From an uncultured Bacteroidales bacterium (GTDB taxonomy: Bacteria; Bacteroidota; Bacteroidia; Bacteroidales; Paludibacteraceae): DNA of 5,027 nt. A model generated the notes under the pieces. That model was given only the letters and a program-made list of their open reading frames with translations. It searched no databases and was not told where the DNA came from. Both the position numbers and the translations under genes were made by a program. The DNA is taken from assembly GCA_937911235.1 (NCBI GenBank), contig CALDPN010000167.1:1-5027 (forward strand), given 5' to 3'. This document shows, one piece after another, positions 1 to 4,972 of this stretch (the stretch's first letter is position 1; each line of letters opens with the position of its first letter).

Positions 1-500
1 CCATGGACTGCCTGGCCTCCATCCGGGAGGGCCTGCAGCTGCAGCCGTTGATCTTTGGCGGCAATCAGGAAAACGGCCTGCGCTCGGGCACCGAGGCCAT
101 GCCCCAGATCGCGGCCTTTGCCGCCGCGGCAGGGGAGCGGATGGCCAATTTCAGGGAAAACTGCGAAAAAATGACCGCTTTGCGGGATCAATTGATCGCA
201 GAGGCCGAAAAACTGGGCTGTAAGATCAACACCCCTGCAAACTGCGCCCCCCATATCGTCAACCTGTCCCCCTGTGTGGGCCGCTCGGAGGTCTACATCC
301 GGGTGCTGTCCGACCGGGGTATCTATGTGTCGGGCGGCTCTGCCTGCAGCCGGGGCAAAAAGTCCCATGTGCTCACCGCTATGCGAGTGTCGGGCAAGAA
401 CGCCGACGCCGCCCTGCGGGTCAGCCTGTGCCCCGAAACTTCCGAGGCCGATATCGACGCCTTTGTGGCGGCGCTGGCCGATGCGAAAAAGATGTTTTAA
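1..500 (+). CDS. Cysteine desulfurase (NifS/IscS family), C-terminal part, cut at the left edge
   Basis: PLP-dependent cysteine desulfurases take sulfur from L-cysteine as an enzyme persulfide and pass it to acceptors such as ThiI for tRNA thiolation. About 165 residues are present, roughly the last 40-45% of a family protein of about 380. The PLP-binding lysine lies upstream and is not seen. Visible marks: GGNQENGLRSGTE (residues 19-31 counted from the ATG at base 3), matching the family GG-x-QE-x-x-x-R-x-GTE block; the sulfur-carrying cysteine C115 in GGSACSRG; SHVLTAM just after it; and the late RVSLCPETSEADID segment. The ATG at base 3 is internal, not the true start; the frame simply enters from the left. 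The first few residues (MDCLAS) do not look like the usual GPKGxGxLY block, so the very edge may be divergent or poorly assembled. The gene sits 9 bases before thiI, a classic Firmicutes pairing. Base composition is GC-rich, unlike everything after base 565. Confidence 0.88.
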   Translation, partial: MDCLASIREGLQLQPLIFGGNQENGLRSGTEAMPQIAAFAAAAGERMANFRENCEKMTALRDQLIAEAEKLGCKINTPANCAPHIVNLSPCVGRSEVYIRVLSDRGIYVSGGSACSRGKKSHVLTAMRVSGKNADAALRVSLCPETSEADIDAFVAALADAKKMF

Positions 501-505
501 GGTGA
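499..505 (+). promoter_or_regulatory. Shine-Dalgarno site for thiI
   Basis: AAGGTGA overlaps the stop codon of the upstream gene and lies 4 bases before the ATG at 510. It supports that start and shows that the left part uses ordinary Shine-Dalgarno initiation, as expected for Firmicutes. Confidence 0.55.
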
Positions 506-509
506 AATT

Positions 510-626
510 ATGAAAGAAATTCTGCTTTGTAAGTGCGGCGAACTGGTGCTCAAGGGCCTCAAGGACCTAAAGGAGACACACCTGAAATCAATTTCCGTAA
601 ATCAGATGGTTCTCTTGTTAAATTAG
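510..626 (+). CDS. thiI: thiI start (tRNA 4-thiouridine synthetase), chimeric and truncated
   Basis: The first 17 codons read MKEILLCKCGELVLKGL, the characteristic ThiI N-terminus (family pattern M-K-E-I-I-L-x-K-Y-G-E-I-x-L-K-G-x-N). ThiI uses ATP and sulfur relayed from a cysteine desulfurase to make 4-thiouridine at position 8 of tRNA and feeds thiamine thiazole synthesis; a full protein is about 380-400 residues. After codon 17 the expected Asn is replaced by Lys and the frame continues through foreign AT-rich DNA for 21 further codons, none resembling ThiI, to TAG at 624-626. Only bases 510 to about 562 are genuine thiI. The start is supported by the Shine-Dalgarno site and by the tight 9-base gap from the desulfurase gene, its functional partner. 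The 38-residue product is very probably an assembly artefact rather than a natural pseudogene. Confidence 0.75.
   Translation: MKEILLCKCGELVLKGLKDLKETHLKSISVNQMVLLLN
545..562. other. Junction between Firmicutes-like and Bacteroidetes-like DNA
   Basis: The 18 bases GGTGCTCAAGGGCCTCAA make sense on both sides. Read in the thiI frame they are the end of ELVLKGL. Read in another frame they are GAQGPQ, the start of the collagen-like Gly-X-X run that continues downstream as GPKGDT. Left of this word the DNA is GC-rich with Firmicutes genes; right of it the DNA is AT-rich with Bacteroidetes signals. The break must lie in or very near this word. A short sequence shared by two genomes is the usual cause of a false join in a metagenome assembly. 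The exact base cannot be set without the parent sequences. Confidence 0.75.
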
Positions 627-1645
627 AAGCAGAATCAACAGATGGTAAATATATCTACGGTCCTAAATCTGTAACTGCAGCTCAACCTAGCTATGATGGT
701 AAACAAGAAGCTGGTGCAAGCGGTGTGGCAGGTGGTGGTTCTTCAGAACCAGAAGTGGCTATCGATCCATGTGTGGCAAAAGGTGAATTTGCAGTATTCT
801 TCCAAAAACCATCAGACTGGGGTAAATCTATTAATATTTACATTTGGCAAGGTTCTACACCAGCTGTAGGTGCATGGCCAGGTGCTAAAATGACAAACCT
901 TGGTGGTGGCAACTACAAGATTACCTTAAGTTCTGATTTGACTGGTTACAACTTTATCTTCAATGATGGTAGTGGTAAACAAACAGCTGACCTTTCAAGC
1001 TTGAAGATGAGTGCAATGTATAATAATAGTGGTAGTGTAGTTAAAACTATTGCAGAAGGTGATTGTGAAGCAGGTGAGGGTGCAGGAACAATTACTCCAA
1101 CACCAACTCCAGATCCAACTCCAACTCCAGAAGTTCCATCTATGGGTGCTGGTGAACAATGTGTGTTCTTCCAAAACAATCAAGGTTGGTCAACTGTATA
1201 CTGCTATGTATGGTATAAAGATGCAAATGGTACTCACGTAGATGAATGTGGTGCATGGCCAGGTTCTGCATGCGAATCTGTAGGTAATAATATCTACAAA
1301 TATTGTTTCGACAAAACTATTGGTCAACCTACAGAATGGGGATTAATCTTCAATAATGGCTCTGGTGTACAAACAGGAGACTTCGTTGCTAAAAACGCAA
1401 CAATGTATGACTTCAATGGTAATACCACTCCAGTAGATGTAGAAGATGTATTTGCTCAAGGTGTTGAAGTTTACTCATACGCTCGCGTTATCTATGTGGA
1501 CAATGCTGAAGGTAGAGAAATCACAGTTCGCTCACTTGACGGACGTGTTGTATACTCTGGTGTTGATACTGCAATTGCAGTAAGTAACGCAGGTATCTAC
1601 CTAGTAACTGTAGAAGACGCTACACTAAAAATTATGGTAAAATAA
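545..1645 (+). CDS. Secreted starch-binding protein, C-terminal part: two CBM26-like modules and a T9SS-like sorting tail
   Basis: The frame is open from a GTG at 533, just after an in-frame TAA at 530-532, but that GTG lies inside thiI sequence, so the real N-terminus is lost at the junction. Numbering from that GTG: collagen-like GAQGPQGPKGDT (5-16); an unassigned stretch and Gly-rich linker (17-75); CBM26-like module 1 (about 85-175), with SDWGKS, YIW, GAWPG and FIFNDGSGKQTAD; linker PTPTPDPTPTP (189-199); module 2 (about 207-300), with QGWSTV, YVW, GAWPG and LIFNNGSGVQTGD; and a C-terminal tail (about 303-370) with VYSYARVIYV, REITVRSLDGRVVYSG and NAGIYLVTV, which resembles the T9SS type A sorting domain. 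CBM26 modules bind starch and malto-oligosaccharides. Such modules usually follow an alpha-amylase catalytic domain, but none is visible, so enzyme activity cannot be claimed. The protein is inferred to be cell-surface or secreted. A strong terminator follows. Confidence 0.8.
   Translation, partial: GAQGPQGPKGDTPEINFRKSDGSLVKLEAESTDGKYIYGPKSVTAAQPSYDGKQEAGASGVAGGGSSEPEVAIDPCVAKGEFAVFFQKPSDWGKSINIYIWQGSTPAVGAWPGAKMTNLGGGNYKITLSSDLTGYNFIFNDGSGKQTADLSSLKMSAMYNNSGSVVKTIAEGDCEAGEGAGTITPTPTPDPTPTPEVPSMGAGEQCVFFQNNQGWSTVYCYVWYKDANGTHVDECGAWPGSACESVGNNIYKYCFDKTIGQPTEWGLIFNNGSGVQTGDFVAKNATMYDFNGNTTPVDVEDVFAQGVEVYSYARVIYVDNAEGREITVRSLDGRVVYSGVDTAIAVSNAGIYLVTVEDATLKIMVK
785..1057 (+). other. CBM26-like starch-binding module, copy 1
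   Basis: Encodes about 91 residues from EFAVFFQKP to the end of the fold. Three tryptophans (W96 in SDWG, W105 in YIW, W115 in GAWPG) and the FNDGSGKQTAD block line up with copy 2. There is no cysteine inside this copy; C80 and C178 flank it. The assignment rests on motif recall; the domain edges are approximate. Confidence 0.7.
1097..1129 (+). repeat. Pro-Thr linker repeat
   Basis: Eleven codons alternate CCA (Pro) with ACA, ACT or GAT, giving PTPTPDPTPTP, symmetrical about the central Asp. This is a typical flexible linker between carbohydrate-binding modules. The near-identical codons make a short tandem DNA repeat that could vary in length between strains. Confidence 0.8.
1151..1432 (+). 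other. CBM26-like starch-binding module, copy 2
   Basis: Encodes about 94 residues, parallel to copy 1: VFFQNNQGW, YVW, GAWPG, IYKYCF and FNNGSGVQTGD. Tryptophans W219, W227 and W242 match those of copy 1. Unlike copy 1 it has five cysteines (C210, C224, C239, C247, C258). Tandem modules of this kind usually raise affinity for granular starch. Confidence 0.7.
1439..1642 (+). other. T9SS type A-like C-terminal sorting domain
   Basis: The last 68 or so residues form a short beta-rich domain ending in IMVK. Features typical of the family are an early V-x-V-Y-S segment, a central strand with SLDGRVVYSG, and the late NAGIYLVTV strand. Such tails direct proteins through the type IX secretion system of Bacteroidetes, where they are cleaved. 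This implies a host with T9SS, but no T9SS gene is in the window. Confidence 0.68.
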
Positions 1646-1676
1646 TCGTAAAGATTACTGAATAATAATTTAAAAG

Positions 1677-1711
1677 TAGAGGCTGATAGAAATATCAGTC
1701 TCTATTTTTTT
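1677..1711 (+). terminator. Rho-independent terminator after the starch-binding protein gene
   Basis: TAGAGGCTGATA (1677-1688) pairs with TATCAGTCTCTA (1693-1704) with one G-U pair, closing a GAAA loop (1689-1692), and seven T residues follow (1705-1711). It lies 31 bases after the stop at 1645 and separates this gene from the rplU unit. Bases 1712-1775 hold nothing I can recognise. Confidence 0.9.
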
Positions 1712-1775
1712 GAAGAGTTGTTGTTTAAGGCATAGAGAAATGACTTAATAATCAATAAAAAACATAAGATATTTT

Positions 1776-1807
1776 CTTGGTGGAGTGAAAAAATAGTTGT
1801 ATCTTTG
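1776..1807 (+). promoter_or_regulatory. Bacteroidetes-type promoter of rplU-rpmA
   Basis: The -33 element is CTTG (1776-1779, consensus TTTG) and the -7 element is TATCTTTG (1800-1807, matching TAnnTTTG), separated by exactly 20 bases. The spacer starts GTGGA and holds a run of six A residues, as does the tRNA-Pro promoter near the right end. Transcription should start a few bases after 1807, leaving a leader of roughly 75 bases. Confidence 0.8.
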
Positions 1808-1818
1808 TGCCCGTATTT

Positions 1819-1868
1819 CTAAAAGGTTCGTTTTAAGCCGTGGCAAAAGCCTCGCACCTTAGGAAGGT
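1819..1868 (+). promoter_or_regulatory. Structured 5' leader of rplU, possible autoregulatory RNA
   Basis: AAGGT (1823-1827) pairs with ACCTT (1856-1860), enclosing an inner hairpin in which CG (1839-1840) and GGC (1842-1844) pair with GCC (1849-1851) and CG (1853-1854) around an AAAA loop. The same ACCTT can instead pair with a second AAGGT (1864-1868) over a 3-base loop, which would bury the purine-rich AGGAAGG at 1861-1867. That purine block ends 22 bases before the rplU ATG, too far for a normal Shine-Dalgarno site. Ribosomal protein operons often carry leaders bound by their own product; whether this one does is inference. Confidence 0.45.
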
Positions 1869-1889
1869 ATTTTATAAATTTTTATAATT

Positions 1890-2201
1890 ATGTACGCAAT
1901 TGTTGAAATCGCTGGACAACAATTCAAGGTTCAAAAAGACCAAAAATTGTATGTTCACCGTCTAAACGAAGAACGTGGTGCAAATGTAGAATTTACACAA
2001 GTTCTTTTAGTTGATGCTGACGGAAAAATCAAAGTTGGCGCTCCTGTAGTAGAAGGCGCTAAAGTAGTAGCTGAAGTAGTGTCTCACGTTAAAGGCGAAA
2101 AAGTAATCGTTTTCAAAAAGAAAAGAAGAAAAGGTTACCGCGTTAAAAATGGACACCGTCAAAGCTTCACAGAGTTAGTAATTAAAGATGTTATCGCTTA
2201 A
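1890..2201 (+). CDS. rplU: 50S ribosomal protein L21 (bL21)
   Basis: L21 binds 23S rRNA in the large subunit and assembles together with L20. The 103-residue product has the usual length. It starts MYAIVEIAGQQFKV, the standard N-terminus that fixes the ATG at 1890, and ends with the basic signature FKKKRRKGYRVKNGHRQ (residues 75-91). The bases just before the start are AT-rich with no Shine-Dalgarno site at normal distance, as is common in Bacteroidetes. It is the first gene of a unit with rpmA 22 bases downstream, behind its own promoter and a structured leader. Confidence 0.97.
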   Translation: MYAIVEIAGQQFKVQKDQKLYVHRLNEERGANVEFTQVLLVDADGKIKVGAPVVEGAKVVAEVVSHVKGEKVIVFKKKRRKGYRVKNGHRQSFTELVIKDVIA

Positions 2202-2207
2202 TTAAAG

Positions 2208-2214
2208 AAAGGAG
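2208..2214 (+). promoter_or_regulatory. Strong Shine-Dalgarno site of rpmA
   Basis: AAAGGAG lies 9 bases before the ATG at 2224, in the 22-base gap after rplU. It is the only strong Shine-Dalgarno site I see on the Bacteroidetes side; rplU, serS and manA start without one. This is unusual because Bacteroidetes rarely rely on such sites. Confidence 0.65.
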
Positions 2215-2223
2215 ACTAAAAAG

Positions 2224-2484
2224 ATGGCACATAAGAAAGGTGTCGGTAGTTCTAAGAACGGCCGTGAATCAGAAAGCAAACGACTTGGTGTAAAAATCTA
2301 TGGTGGTCAATTTGCAAAAGCAGGTAACATTATCGTAAGACAACGTGGTACTGTTCACAATCCAGGTGAAAACGTAGGTATTGGTAAAGACCACACTCTA
2401 TTTGCTTTAATCGATGGTGTTGTTGTATTCCGCAAAAAGAAAGACAACAAATCATTCGTTTCTGTACAAGCAGTAGAAGCTTAA
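2224..2484 (+). CDS. rpmA: 50S ribosomal protein L27 (bL27)
   Basis: L27 sits at the peptidyl-transferase centre, where its N-terminal tail reaches toward the P-site tRNA. The 86 residues match the family length. The start MAHKKGVGSSKNGRESESKRLG is the mature form, without the cleaved N-terminal extension found in many Firmicutes, which agrees with a Bacteroidetes origin. The family signature GNIIVRQRGTVHNPG is at residues 34-48, followed by GIGKDHTLFALIDG. It is co-transcribed with rplU and is followed by a terminator. In many bacteria obg comes next; here serS follows, as in Bacteroidales. Confidence 0.97.
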   Translation: MAHKKGVGSSKNGRESESKRLGVKIYGGQFAKAGNIIVRQRGTVHNPGENVGIGKDHTLFALIDGVVVFRKKKDNKSFVSVQAVEA

Positions 2485-2516
2485 ATATTACGATACGTAA
2501 TAAAAAACTCATAATT

Positions 2517-2562
2517 TTAGGGGATAACCAATAAAAAATTTGGTATCCCCTAATTTTATTTA
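2517..2562 (+). terminator. Terminator after rpmA
   Basis: TTAGGGGATAACCA (2517-2530) pairs with TGGTATCCCCTAA (2541-2553), with one unpaired base in the left arm, around an AT-rich 10-base loop. A T-rich tail (TTTTATTTAT) follows. It should end the rplU-rpmA transcript. Its right arm also contains the -33 element of the next promoter. Confidence 0.75.
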
Positions 2563-2570
2563 TAAATTTG
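2539..2570 (+). promoter_or_regulatory. Bacteroidetes-type promoter of serS-manA
   Basis: TTTG (2539-2542) and TAAATTTG (2563-2570) are separated by exactly 20 bases, matching the TTTG / TAnnTTTG consensus. The -33 element falls at the loop and right arm of the rpmA terminator. The predicted start leaves a short leader of about 20 bases, ending in an A-rich run before the serS ATG, with no Shine-Dalgarno site. Support is weaker than for the other two promoters because such AT-rich words occur by chance. Confidence 0.6.
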
Positions 2571-2594
2571 CATTTGTCTTAAAAAAAATAACTT

Positions 2595-3866
2595 ATGTTA
2601 ACTCTAAAGTATATTACAGAAAACACAGAAGAAGTAATTCTTAGACTTTCTAAGAAATATTTTGATGGAAGAGAATCTATTGAAAAAATCGTAGAACTAG
2701 ATAAAAACAGAAAAGCAACACAAGGTAGTCTTGATAATATCTTGTCTCAAATAAATCAAGCTTCAAAACAAGTGGGCGAATGCTTCAAACAAGGTAAAGC
2801 AGAAGAAGCTAATGCTCTTAAAGCACAAGTTGCTCAGTTTAAAGAAGATAGCAAAGTGCTTTCTGAAAAACTTGAAGCTATAGAAAAAGAAATTACAGAA
2901 ATTCTGCTTACTATTCCAAACCTTCCAAACAACGAAGTGCCAGAAGGTCGCACAGCAGAAGACAATGTGGTAGAAAAAACTGGTGGAAATTTAGAAGACC
3001 TTCCAGCAGACGCACTTCCACACTGGGAACTAGCTAAAAAATACGATTTAATAGACTTTGAACTAGGTGTGAAGATTTCTGGAGCAGGTTTCCCTGTATA
3101 TAAAGGTAAAGGTGCAAGACTTCAACGCGCTCTTATCAATTTCTTCTTAGACGAAGCACGTAATGCAGGTTACGAAGAAATTATGCCTCCTACAGTGGTA
3201 AATGCAGCATCTGGTTATGGTACAGGTCAGCTTCCAGACAAAGAAGGTCAAATGTATCACGTAGGTTTAGATGATTTATATCTAATTCCAACTGCAGAAG
3301 TGCCAGTAACAAACATTTATAGAGACGTTATCTTAAACGAAAACCAACTTCCTATTAAAAACTGTGCATACACACAATGTTTCCGTAGAGAAGCAGGTTC
3401 GTATGGTAAAGATGTGCGTGGCTTAAACCGCCTACACGAGTTCTCTAAAATAGAAATTGTGCGCATCGATACTCCAGAGCATTCATACGAAAGCTTAAAA
3501 GAAATGATCGACCACGTAGAAAACTTGGTTAAAAAACTAGAACTTCCATATAGAATATTACGTCTTTGCGGTGGCGATATGAGCTTCACATCTGCCATCA
3601 CATTCGACTTTGAAGTATATTCAGAAGCACAAAAACGTTGGTTAGAAGTAAGTTCTGTTTCAAACTTTGAAAGCTATCAAGCAAACCGTTTGAAATGTAG
3701 ATATAAAGGTGCCGACAAGAAAACACAATTATGTCACACATTAAATGGTAGTGCACTAGCGCTTCCACGTATTTTAGCAGCGCTACTAGAAAACAACCAA
3801 ACTCCAGAAGGTATTCGCATTCCAGCGGCACTTGTACCTTACACTGGATTTGATATGATTAAATAA
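2595..3866 (+). CDS. serS: Seryl-tRNA synthetase
   Basis: This class II aminoacyl-tRNA synthetase charges tRNA-Ser (and tRNA-Sec where present) with serine, using ATP, in the cytoplasm. The 423 residues match the family length. The N-terminal part, up to about residue 105, is a Glu/Lys-rich helical hairpin that grips the long variable arm of tRNA-Ser. The catalytic core follows: GTGQLP (209-214), serine-contacting TAEVP (233-237), motif 2 FRREAGSYGKDVRGLNR (263-279), VSSVSNFESYQANR (352-365), and motif 3 TLNGSALALPR (382-392) with its invariant Arg. All key motifs are intact. The ATG at 2595 gives the typical N-terminus MLTLKYITEN. The gene follows rplU-rpmA, as usual in Bacteroidales, but has its own promoter. 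manA follows 14 bases later, so the two are probably co-transcribed. Confidence 0.97.
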   Translation: MLTLKYITENTEEVILRLSKKYFDGRESIEKIVELDKNRKATQGSLDNILSQINQASKQVGECFKQGKAEEANALKAQVAQFKEDSKVLSEKLEAIEKEITEILLTIPNLPNNEVPEGRTAEDNVVEKTGGNLEDLPADALPHWELAKKYDLIDFELGVKISGAGFPVYKGKGARLQRALINFFLDEARNAGYEEIMPPTVVNAASGYGTGQLPDKEGQMYHVGLDDLYLIPTAEVPVTNIYRDVILNENQLPIKNCAYTQCFRREAGSYGKDVRGLNRLHEFSKIEIVRIDTPEHSYESLKEMIDHVENLVKKLELPYRILRLCGGDMSFTSAITFDFEVYSEAQKRWLEVSSVSNFESYQANRLKCRYKGADKKTQLCHTLNGSALALPRILAALLENNQTPEGIRIPAALVPYTGFDMIK

Positions 3867-3880
3867 TAGGTATAAGTAAG

Positions 3881-4873
3881 ATGGTTAAAGCTCCTTTATA
3901 TCCACTACGTTTTGAGCCTATCTACAAAAACACCATTTGGGGCGGTGACAAAATCCTTGCTTTAAAGGATAATGAGCCTAATGGAGAAAAAATAGGTGAA
4001 AGTTGGGAAATATCTGGCGTGCAAGGCAATGTGTCTGTGGTGTCAGATGGATATTTAAAAGGAACTTCATTAACAGAACTTATACAAAAATATAAAGAAA
4101 TTTTTGTAGGGGAGACTGTTTACCAACGTTATGGTAATCAGTTTCCTTTGCTTTTTAAATTTATAGACGCATGCGACGATTTGTCGGTGCAAGTGCATCC
4201 AGACGATGAAATGGCTCGTAAGCATCGCCAAAGCAATGGTAAAACAGAGTTTTGGTATGTGATTGATGCCAAAGAGGGAAGTTCGCTTTATGCAGGACTT
4301 AAAAAGAACTGCACTGCAGAAGAACTTCGCGCTGCTGTGGAGCAAGGTGAGGTCTGTGAACTACTAAACAAAGAAGAAGTGGTGGCAGGCGATGCGTTTT
4401 TCTTGCCAGCGGGTAGGGTGCATGCCATAGGTGCAGGGCTGTTGATAGCAGAAATTCAACAAACCTCAGATGCCACATATCGTTTGTTCGACTATAATCG
4501 TGTGGATACAAACGGAAAACCACGTGAACTGCATTTAGACAAGGCGCTAGAGTCTATAGATTATAAAGTTTATAGAAATTATAAGACCATATACAACAAG
4601 AATAGAATGTGTAAGCCTATTCAGCTAAAAGAATGTGGTTATTTTACTATAAATTTGATTACAGCAGACACTTTTGTGAAGTTTGATTATAAAGGATTAG
4701 ACTCTTTTGTGGCATTTATGTGCGTAGAGGGTAGTGCAGTGTTTACCTCACAAAGAAAATGTAACGGAAATATTAGCAAAGGCGAAACAATTTTATTCCC
4801 AGCTTGCGACCTTCCGGTGGCTCTAATACCAGAAAATGACAAGGTAAAGCTGCTAGAAGTGTATGTAAGATAG
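3881..4873 (+). CDS. manA: Mannose-6-phosphate isomerase, class I (type I phosphomannose isomerase)
   Basis: This cytoplasmic zinc enzyme interconverts mannose 6-phosphate and fructose 6-phosphate, linking mannose use and GDP-mannose supply to glycolysis. At 330 residues it is the short form common in Bacteroidetes and Firmicutes; the enterobacterial enzyme is near 390. The N-terminus PLRFEPIYKNTIWGG (8-22) is typical. Zinc ligands are visible as Q104 and H106 in QVHPDDE, E123 in KTEFWYV, and H181 in PAGRVHAIG. The catalytic Arg is likely R201 in TYRLFDYNR. The C-terminal beta domain (about 245-330) appears complete. It starts 14 bases after serS without a Shine-Dalgarno site and likely shares that transcript. 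No strong GC-rich terminator follows. Confidence 0.94.
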   Translation: MVKAPLYPLRFEPIYKNTIWGGDKILALKDNEPNGEKIGESWEISGVQGNVSVVSDGYLKGTSLTELIQKYKEIFVGETVYQRYGNQFPLLFKFIDACDDLSVQVHPDDEMARKHRQSNGKTEFWYVIDAKEGSSLYAGLKKNCTAEELRAAVEQGEVCELLNKEEVVAGDAFFLPAGRVHAIGAGLLIAEIQQTSDATYRLFDYNRVDTNGKPRELHLDKALESIDYKVYRNYKTIYNKNRMCKPIQLKECGYFTINLITADTFVKFDYKGLDSFVAFMCVEGSAVFTSQRKCNGNISKGETILFPACDLPVALIPENDKVKLLEVYVR

Positions 4874-4874
4874 A

Positions 4875-4901
4875 ATTTTTTATAAAAAATGCACTTTTTT
4901 G
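4875..4901 (+). terminator. Weak AT-only hairpins after manA, possible terminator
   Basis: ATTTTTTATAAAAAAT (4875-4890) is a perfect 16-base palindrome, and its A run can instead pair with the following TTTTTT (4895-4900) over a 5-base loop. Both stems are A-U only and start 2 bases after the manA stop. They may help end transcription, but the stability is low. Confidence 0.3.
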
Positions 4902-4941
4902 TAAAATTTCTTCTCGTTTATTTGGTGGATTCAAAAAAGTG
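4892..4941. repeat. 10-bp inverted repeat reaching into the tRNA-Pro promoter
   Basis: CACTTTTTTG (4892-4901) and CAAAAAAGTG (4932-4941) are exact reverse complements separated by 30 bases. The right arm fills most of the spacer between the -33 and -7 elements, and the -33 element itself lies in the loop. It might be a protein-binding site or a chance effect of A/T runs. Confidence 0.4.
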
Positions 4942-4952
4942 TGCTATCTTTG
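4921..4952 (+). promoter_or_regulatory. Bacteroidetes-type promoter of tRNA-Pro
   Basis: TTTG (4921-4924) and TATCTTTG (4945-4952) are both perfect consensus matches with a 20-base spacer. The spacer begins GTGGA and contains six A residues at the same offset as in the rplU promoter. The tRNA starts 21 bases after the -7 element, leaving a short 5' leader for RNase P to remove. Confidence 0.85.
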
Positions 4953-4972
4953 CATCGCAATTGAGAAAAACA

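Noticed and set aside
1..20. Mismatch of the first residues (MDCLAS) to the conserved GPKGxGxLY block of cysteine desulfurases
   Set aside because: Only about six residues at the very edge are involved. This could be normal divergence or end-of-contig error, so a second junction cannot be argued.
274..513. Open frame of 79 codons overlapping the cysteine desulfurase in another frame
   Set aside because: It is a by-product of GC-rich coding DNA. Its product has no recognisable features, and the overlapping frame has clear family motifs.
545..580. Collagen-like run as a phage tail-fibre or mobile element signature
   Set aside because: Only about four Gly-X-X triplets are visible, and no phage gene is nearby. 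The rest of the protein is carbohydrate-binding with a T9SS-like tail.
1097..1129. Short tandem repeat as a CRISPR or recombination site
   Set aside because: It is a Pro-Thr codon repeat encoding a linker; there are no spacers or palindromic repeat units.
946..1183. Reverse-strand open frames with Ser/Gly/Val or Trp/Ser repeats
   Set aside because: They are the antisense of the Pro-Thr linker and nearby module codons; the repeats come from that linker. There is no start signal.
1050..1241. Gln/Leu-rich forward open frame
   Set aside because: It is an out-of-frame reading of the same linker inside a well-supported gene.
3317..4523. Several reverse-strand open frames of 74 to 94 codons over serS and manA
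   Set aside because: They lie antisense to two intact, well-conserved genes and show no family resemblance or promoter.
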